A DNA stretch of 37,613 bases from Mangrovactinospora gilvigrisea (lineage in GTDB: Bacteria > Actinomycetota > Actinomycetes > Streptomycetales > Streptomycetaceae). Shown here piece after piece: positions 32,935 through 37,613 of the stretch (positions are counted from its first letter, which is position 1; every line of letters begins with the position of its first letter). The position numbers and the translations under genes are program-made. Below the pieces are notes generated by a model. The model was not told the DNA's origin, searched no databases, and saw only the letters and a program-made list of their open reading frames with translations. The stretch lies in NCBI RefSeq assembly GCF_001879105.1, contig NZ_MLCF01000028.1, positions 1 through 37,613 on the forward strand. The letters run 5' to 3'.

Positions 32935-35312
32935 CCCCCCGCACCAGACTCACCCTCGCCGCCGCGGCCGCGACCGCGCTCACCTCCATCGCCCTCGCCC
33001 CCCTCGCCACCCCGCACGCCTGGCTCATCGAGGGCATCGCCCTCGTCCTGCTCACCGCCCTCACCGGCGCGGCCGCCCGCCGCGCCGCCGTCCCCCGCCC
33101 CCTCACCACCCTCGGCCAGGCCCTGATCCTGCTGTGCGTGCTGACCGCCCTCTCCGACCCGGTCCGCCCGCGCGCCGTCGCCGGATTCCTGCCCACCCCC
33201 GACTCGCTCACCGCCCTCGCCAACACCGTGCACTCCGGCATCGTCGACTCCGGGCAGTACACGACCCCCGCCCCGGCCACCGACGGCATCGCGCTGATCC
33301 TGCTCGCCTCGATCGCCGCCGTCGCCCTGATCGTCGACACCGTCGCCGTCGGCTACGAGCACTCCGCGATCGGCGGCCTCCCGCTGCTCGCCCTCTACTC
33401 CGTCGCCGCCTCCCTCGCGCCCGGCGGCGCCGAGTGGGTCCGCTTCCTCTGCGCCGCCTTCGGCTATCTGCTGCTGCTCTTCGCCGAGGGACGCGACCGC
33501 CTCTCCCGCTGGGGCCGCGTCTTCACCGGACGCGGCCGCCACCTCACCCCCGGCGGCGCCTTCAAGGGCGCCGGCCCCAGCCCGCAGCTGCGCACCGGGC
33601 GCCGGATCGGCCTCACCGCCCTCGGCATCGCCGTCGCCCTGCCGCTCTTCCTGCCGGACATCGGCGGCGGGCTGCTCGACCAGGGCGGCGACTACTCCCC
33701 GGCGCGCAACGGCAACGGCACCATCACCGCCGTCAACCCGCTGGTGAGCATGCAGGACTCGCTCAACCAGCCGCAGGACACCCACCTGCTGGACTACCGC
33801 ACCGACGCCAAGGACCCCAGCGGCGAGTACCTGCGGATCACCGCGCTGGACGAGTTCAACGGCGTCACCTGGCGCCCGGCCGACCGCAACGTCAGCCAGG
33901 TCCCCGACCAGCTGCCCGGGCCGAAGGCGGACAGCAGCGTCACGCAGTCCACCGTGCACACCTCCATCACCGCCCGCCCCAACTACGTCCAGACCTGGCT
34001 GCCGATGCCGTACAACGCCACCAAGGTGCGGGCGGGCGGCAACTGGCGCTTCGAGCCGATCGACCACGTGATCATCGGCGCCCGCGGGCAGACCACGTCC
34101 GGCCTCGCCTACCGGGTCACCTCCACCCAGCTGGACCCCACCCGCCAGCAGCTCTCCGACGCCGGGCAGCCCTCCGCGGCGCTCGTCAAGGAGTTCACCA
34201 AGCTGCCCGCGGGCATCCCGAGCCTCGTCCGGCAGGACGCCGACAAAGTCACCGCCGGCGCCACGAACCACTACGAGCAGGCGCTGAAGCTCCAGGACTG
34301 GTTCGCCGACTCCGGGCAGTTCACCTACGACACCACCGTGCGCACCGGCCTCGGCCCGCAGGCGATGGCGACGTTCCTGCGCCAGAAGGCCGGCTACTGC
34401 GAGCACTTCGCCTCCGCGATGGCCGTGATGGCCCGCTACCTGGGCATCCCGGCCCGGGTCGCGGTCGGCTTCGTCCCGGGCACCCCGGAGGCCGACGGGC
34501 TGTACCGGATCGGCGTCCACGACGCGCACGCCTGGCCCGAGCTGTACTTCCAGGGCATCGGCTGGGTGCGCTTCGAGCCGACGCCCAGCCGCGGCGTGCA
34601 GCCCGACTACACGGTGCAGAACACCAGCGGCAACCCCGCCACCCCGAACCACAACAACCCGGGCGCCACGGCCGGCGGCGCCGGCCCCAGCCCGTCGCCC
34701 GGCGCGACTGCCGGCGGCTGCGTCGGCGGCCAGCTCAACTGCGGCGGCGGGCAGCACGGCGGGGGCGGCGGGACGCCGCACGGCAGCGGCTTCCCGCTGG
34801 TGCCGGTGCTCGCCGGCGCCGCGACGGTGCTTTTCCTGCTGGTCCTGGCGTCCGTCCCGGCGCTGCTCCGGCTCCGCGTCCGGCACCGCCGCCTCGGGCC
34901 GCGGGGCGAGGACACCCCGGTGCCCGCCCGGGTCCTCGACCTCTGGCTCGAACTCCTCGACACCGCCTGGGACCTGGGCATGCCGGCGGACGAGGCCCGC
35001 ACCCCGCGCGGCACCGCGGCCTGGCTGGCGGACATGGCCCGGTTCGACGAGCCGGCCCAGGCGGCCGCCGCCCGTGCGGCCGCCGCGACCGAGCGCGCCC
35101 GCTACGCCCCCGAGCACCGCCGCGGCGACTCCGACGCCGACGCGCTCGCCGCCGACGTCCGGCTGCTGATCCCCGCGCTGACGGCGGCGGTCCCCCGGCG
35201 GGCCCGGCTCCGCGCCCGGCTGCTGCCGCGCAGCACCGCCCGGCTGCTGTGGGCGCTGCAGGCCCGCCTCACCCGGTCCCCCCGCCCGTCCCCGGCCGAA
35301 TCGGGGGCGTAG
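32931..35312 (+). CDS. Membrane transglutaminase-like protein
   Basis: This 793-residue protein has about six membrane helices in the first 250 residues. An external transglutaminase-like domain follows, then a Gly/Pro/Ser-rich spacer with two cysteines (GGCVGGQLNC), one more membrane helix (about 624-645) and a cytoplasmic tail. The catalytic cysteine is C490 (AGYCEHFASAM) and the histidine H533 (VHDAHAWPELYF). The third position is E549 (RFEPTPSRG), where many relatives have Asp. The GTG at 32931 overlaps the DUF58 stop by 4 nt and has GAGGGGAG upstream. The moxR-DUF58-transglutaminase set is widespread in actinobacteria; a link to the envelope is inferred from its place next to the dcw cluster. 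Its 3' end overlaps the convergent helicase gene by 44 bp. Confidence 0.94.
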   Translation: MTPRTRLTLAAAAATALTSIALAPLATPHAWLIEGIALVLLTALTGAAARRAAVPRPLTTLGQALILLCVLTALSDPVRPRAVAGFLPTPDSLTALANTVHSGIVDSGQYTTPAPATDGIALILLASIAAVALIVDTVAVGYEHSAIGGLPLLALYSVAASLAPGGAEWVRFLCAAFGYLLLLFAEGRDRLSRWGRVFTGRGRHLTPGGAFKGAGPSPQLRTGRRIGLTALGIAVALPLFLPDIGGGLLDQGGDYSPARNGNGTITAVNPLVSMQDSLNQPQDTHLLDYRTDAKDPSGEYLRITALDEFNGVTWRPADRNVSQVPDQLPGPKADSSVTQSTVHTSITARPNYVQTWLPMPYNATKVRAGGNWRFEPIDHVIIGARGQTTSGLAYRVTSTQLDPTRQQLSDAGQPSAALVKEFTKLPAGIPSLVRQDADKVTAGATNHYEQALKLQDWFADSGQFTYDTTVRTGLGPQAMATFLRQKAGYCEHFASAMAVMARYLGIPARVAVGFVPGTPEADGLYRIGVHDAHAWPELYFQGIGWVRFEPTPSRGVQPDYTVQNTSGNPATPNHNNPGATAGGAGPSPSPGATAGGCVGGQLNCGGGQHGGGGGTPHGSGFPLVPVLAGAATVLFLLVLASVPALLRLRVRHRRLGPRGEDTPVPARVLDLWLELLDTAWDLGMPADEARTPRGTAAWLADMARFDEPAQAAAARAAAATERARYAPEHRRGDSDADALAADVRLLIPALTAAVPRRARLRARLLPRSTARLLWALQARLTRSPRPSPAESGA

Positions 35313-37542
35313 CCGGGGGCGCTGACGGGGGCTCGGCCGGAGGTTCGGCCAGGGCTTCGGCCGGAGGCGCCGGAGGCGGCGCGGACGCGGCCAGCCGTTC
35401 CTGCTCCTCCTCGACGATGCGCCGCGCCAGCTCGGTGTCCGAGACGTCGACGGCATCCACCGCGGCCTCGGCGACGGCGCTGCGTCGGGCATAGGCGTCG
35501 AAGAGGCGGGTCTTGTCCTCCAGCAGCCGCACCAGCCGCTCGTCGACCCCGCCGGTGGCCAGCAGGCGATGCACATGCACCGGCCGGACCTGGCCCATCC
35601 GGTGCGCCCGCGCCACGGCCTGGTGTTCGAGGGTCGGTTTGATCTGCGGCTCGCAGAGCACCACGACCGAGGCGGCCTGGATGTTGAGCCCCGTCCCGCC
35701 CGCCTGGATCTGCGCGAGCAGCACCGCGGCGCCCGGGCTGCCGGTGAACTCGTCGACGACCAGCTGCCGCCGCTCGGCCGGGACGCTCCCGGTGATCGGC
35801 CCGAACACCCGCCCCGCGCCGGCGTCCTCCGCCGACAGCGCCTCCCGCACCGCCCCCAGCACGTCCTTGAAGTTCGAGAACACCACCGTCTTCTGCCCGT
35901 TCTCGCCGGCCTCCCGGACGATCTCGGCGAGCCGCCCGAGCTTGGCCGACTTGGCGGGGCGCGCGTAGGCGGCCCGCCGCATCGCCATGAAGTTGCCGGC
36001 GAACACCGCCTCGCGATAGGCCTCCTCGTCCGACGCGCTCGGCTCCTGCCACTCGTCGGAGCGCTGCAGGCTGGGCAGTTCGGTCAGCACCTCCGCCTGG
36101 TTGCGCCGCAGGTAGACGGGGGCAACGGCACGGCGGAAGGCGACGGACCCGGCGAGCGCGTCTCCCGCGCCCAGCGCGTCGGCCCGCTCGGCGTCGAGCA
36201 TCCGCACCAGGTTGCGGAACTCCTCGACCCGGTTCTCCATCGGCGTCCCGGTCATCAGCAGGACGCGCTCGCAGCGCCCGGCCCAGGCGGCCACCGCCCG
36301 GGACCGCTTGGCTCCCGGGTTCTTCACCGCGTGCGCCTCGTCCACCACCAGCAGGCCGGGCGCGGCGGCGCCGGCGTCCGGCGCGGGGAATCCGCGCAGC
36401 GCGTCGTAGGTGGTGACGGCGACGCCGCCGTGCTCCGCCCAGTCGGCGAACGCCGCGTGCCGGTCGGGGCCGTGCAGCGGGACGGCGCGCAGCGTGCTGC
36501 GGGCCTCGACCTCCCGCGTCCAGTTCACCAGGACGCTCGCCGGGCACACCACCAGGAACCGGCGCTGCCCCTCGCCCGCCAGATGGGCCAGCACGGCGAC
36601 CGCCTGGACGGTCTTGCCCAGGCCCATCTCGTCGCCGAGCACCACCTTGCGCTGCACGAGCGCGAACCGGGCGCCGAACGCCTGGTAGCCGCGGAGCGAG
36701 ACCTTGCGGTGCGTGTCGTCGAGGGGCTGCGTCCGCACCCGTTCGGCGATCGCCTCCGGCAGGAAGCCCTCGGCGGCGGCGGTGTCGGGCAGCCGCACGG
36801 AGACCTCGGCGAGCAGGCTGTAGTACTCGGCGGAGCGCAGCTCGAAGTCCACCCAGGCGGCCGCGTCGGACGCGGGGCCGCGCAGCAGGTCCACCGACGC
36901 CTGCGCAAACCGGCCGGGCAGGCCGGCCCGTTCCGCCTCCGCGAGCACCTCGCCGACCTCGGCGACGGCGGCGAGCACGCGGGCCCGGCGCGCCCGCCCG
37001 GCGAACAGCATCCGGAACCGCCGGGCGGCGGGGGCCGCCTCGGCGAGCAGCGGGTCGAGCCGCTCGCCGAGCGCGGCGGCCCGGTCGACGGCGCGGCCGG
37101 CGTCGGGGCCGGCCTCCACCAGCACGTGCAGCGCCTTGACGAGCGCGGTCGTGCCGGGCTCCGGACGGTCCACGTCGATACGGACGGCGGCGGTCTCCCG
37201 CACGGCGTCGGAGAGCCGGCCGGCGGCGGCGAGCAGCCGGCCGACGGTCTGCTGCCCGACGCCGGGGATCTGCCGCAGCCGGTAGGGCCCCGCGCGGAGG
37301 ACGGCGCCCACGGTGCCCAGGCCGCTCCGCTCGACGCTCCCCACCCGCACCCGGCCCTCGGTGACGTCCTGCAACCGGGCGACGGGGATGGCGTCCAGCT
37401 CCCGCGCGATCGCCGCCTCCTGAAGCGGCGTGAGCGCGGCCCGCACCGCCTCGACCGCGCGCTCGCGGTCCTCCCGCACGGCCCGCGCCGCCGCCTGCAA
37501 CCGCCCCCCGCCCGCGATCACCCCCCGCTCCGCCCGCCCCAC
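35269..37542 (-). CDS. SNF2-family DEAD/DEAH-box helicase
   Basis: This 757-residue protein of the SNF2/RapA superfamily 2 ATPases moves along or remodels DNA or nucleoprotein using ATP. An N-terminal region has a helix-hairpin-helix-like element (RLRQIPGVGQQTVGRLLAAA, 88-107). The helicase core has LGDEMGLGKTVQ with K310 (Walker A), DEAH at 401-404, LLMTGTPMENR, FSNFKDVL, GGTGLNIQAAS and QAVARAHRMGQ (motif VI). The C-terminal tail is Pro/Ala-rich. The GTG at 37542 is used; a GTG at 37521 with GGAG 5 nt upstream is a good alternative. The upstream stretch to the window end is G-rich on the coding strand. It converges on and overlaps the transglutaminase gene. Substrate and pathway are unknown. 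Confidence 0.92.
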   Translation of the reverse strand: MGRAERGVIAGGGRLQAAARAVREDRERAVEAVRAALTPLQEAAIARELDAIPVARLQDVTEGRVRVGSVERSGLGTVGAVLRAGPYRLRQIPGVGQQTVGRLLAAAGRLSDAVRETAAVRIDVDRPEPGTTALVKALHVLVEAGPDAGRAVDRAAALGERLDPLLAEAAPAARRFRMLFAGRARRARVLAAVAEVGEVLAEAERAGLPGRFAQASVDLLRGPASDAAAWVDFELRSAEYYSLLAEVSVRLPDTAAAEGFLPEAIAERVRTQPLDDTHRKVSLRGYQAFGARFALVQRKVVLGDEMGLGKTVQAVAVLAHLAGEGQRRFLVVCPASVLVNWTREVEARSTLRAVPLHGPDRHAAFADWAEHGGVAVTTYDALRGFPAPDAGAAAPGLLVVDEAHAVKNPGAKRSRAVAAWAGRCERVLLMTGTPMENRVEEFRNLVRMLDAERADALGAGDALAGSVAFRRAVAPVYLRRNQAEVLTELPSLQRSDEWQEPSASDEEAYREAVFAGNFMAMRRAAYARPAKSAKLGRLAEIVREAGENGQKTVVFSNFKDVLGAVREALSAEDAGAGRVFGPITGSVPAERRQLVVDEFTGSPGAAVLLAQIQAGGTGLNIQAASVVVLCEPQIKPTLEHQAVARAHRMGQVRPVHVHRLLATGGVDERLVRLLEDKTRLFDAYARRSAVAEAAVDAVDVSDTELARRIVEEEQERLAASAPPPAPPAEALAEPPAEPPSAPPATPPIRPGTGGGTG

Positions 37543-37613
37543 ACCGCCCGCCCTTCTCCCTCAGCCCCCGCATCCTCCCACCCCACCCCGACACCGACGC
37601 CCCCGCCGAACTC

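Noticed and set aside
32436..35576. A 1046-codon minus-strand open frame across the transglutaminase gene
   Set aside because: It is antisense to a clear transglutaminase with catalytic residues and starts out of frame with the helicase; composition is low-complexity.
1..37613. A new defence, toxin-antitoxin, secretion or biosynthetic system
   Set aside because: Every well-supported gene belongs to a family I can name and most are core division or wall genes. The repeat element and the rearranged kinase cassette are the only candidates for something undescribed.

Overview
The window is very GC-rich actinobacterial chromosome and almost certainly comes from a Streptomyces or close relative. 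The evidence is the division and cell-wall (dcw) gene order, frequent GTG starts, a DivIVA with a long Gln/Gly/Pro-rich linker, SepF and YggT next to ftsZ, and a Tat-type lipoprotein signal. From memory, the backbone follows the order known from S. coelicolor around ileS-divIVA-ftsZ-murG-rsmH; this was not checked by alignment.

Layout. Positions 1-272 are non-coding and hold copies of a G-rich repeat. Next come a TraR/DksA zinc-finger protein (-), a lipoprotein related to polysaccharide deacetylases (-), and ileS (+) behind a T-box leader. Positions 5879-10446 hold a three-gene cassette: a membrane-anchored serine hydrolase (-), a double-module DesK-type histidine kinase (+) and a LuxR-type response regulator (-). 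The kinase and regulator genes converge and overlap. From 10620 to 29359 the minus strand carries the dcw cluster, in transcription order rsmH-ftsL-ftsI-murE-murF-mraY-murD-ftsW-murG-ftsQ-ftsZ-pgeF-yggS-sepF-yggT-divIVA. On the plus strand follow a small beta-carbonic anhydrase and a moxR-DUF58-transglutaminase operon. An SNF2-type helicase (-) closes the window.

How the genes work together. MurE, MurF, MraY, MurD and MurG make lipid II. FtsW and FtsI polymerise and cross-link it at the septum. FtsL and FtsQ are divisome scaffold proteins, FtsZ and SepF form the ring, and DivIVA directs polar growth. RsmH modifies 16S rRNA. PgeF and YggS are linked accessory enzymes. Five junctions between rsmH and murD are 4-nt overlaps, which indicates tight translational coupling. 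Coupling is lost after murD: the murD-ftsW and murG-ftsQ gaps each carry an inverted pair of the repeat, and the ftsQ-ftsZ gap has a promoter.

No new defence system, CRISPR array, prophage or transposon was found. The most unusual signals are: (1) a dispersed repeat, at least nine copies in 37.6 kb, whose four G-tracts are kept while the third loop changes, which suggests a G-quadruplex; (2) four perfect 36-bp tandem copies inside the ATP-lid region of the histidine kinase; (3) that kinase's inactive-looking first transmitter module and its antisense overlap with its probable response regulator; (4) several probable leaderless promoters.
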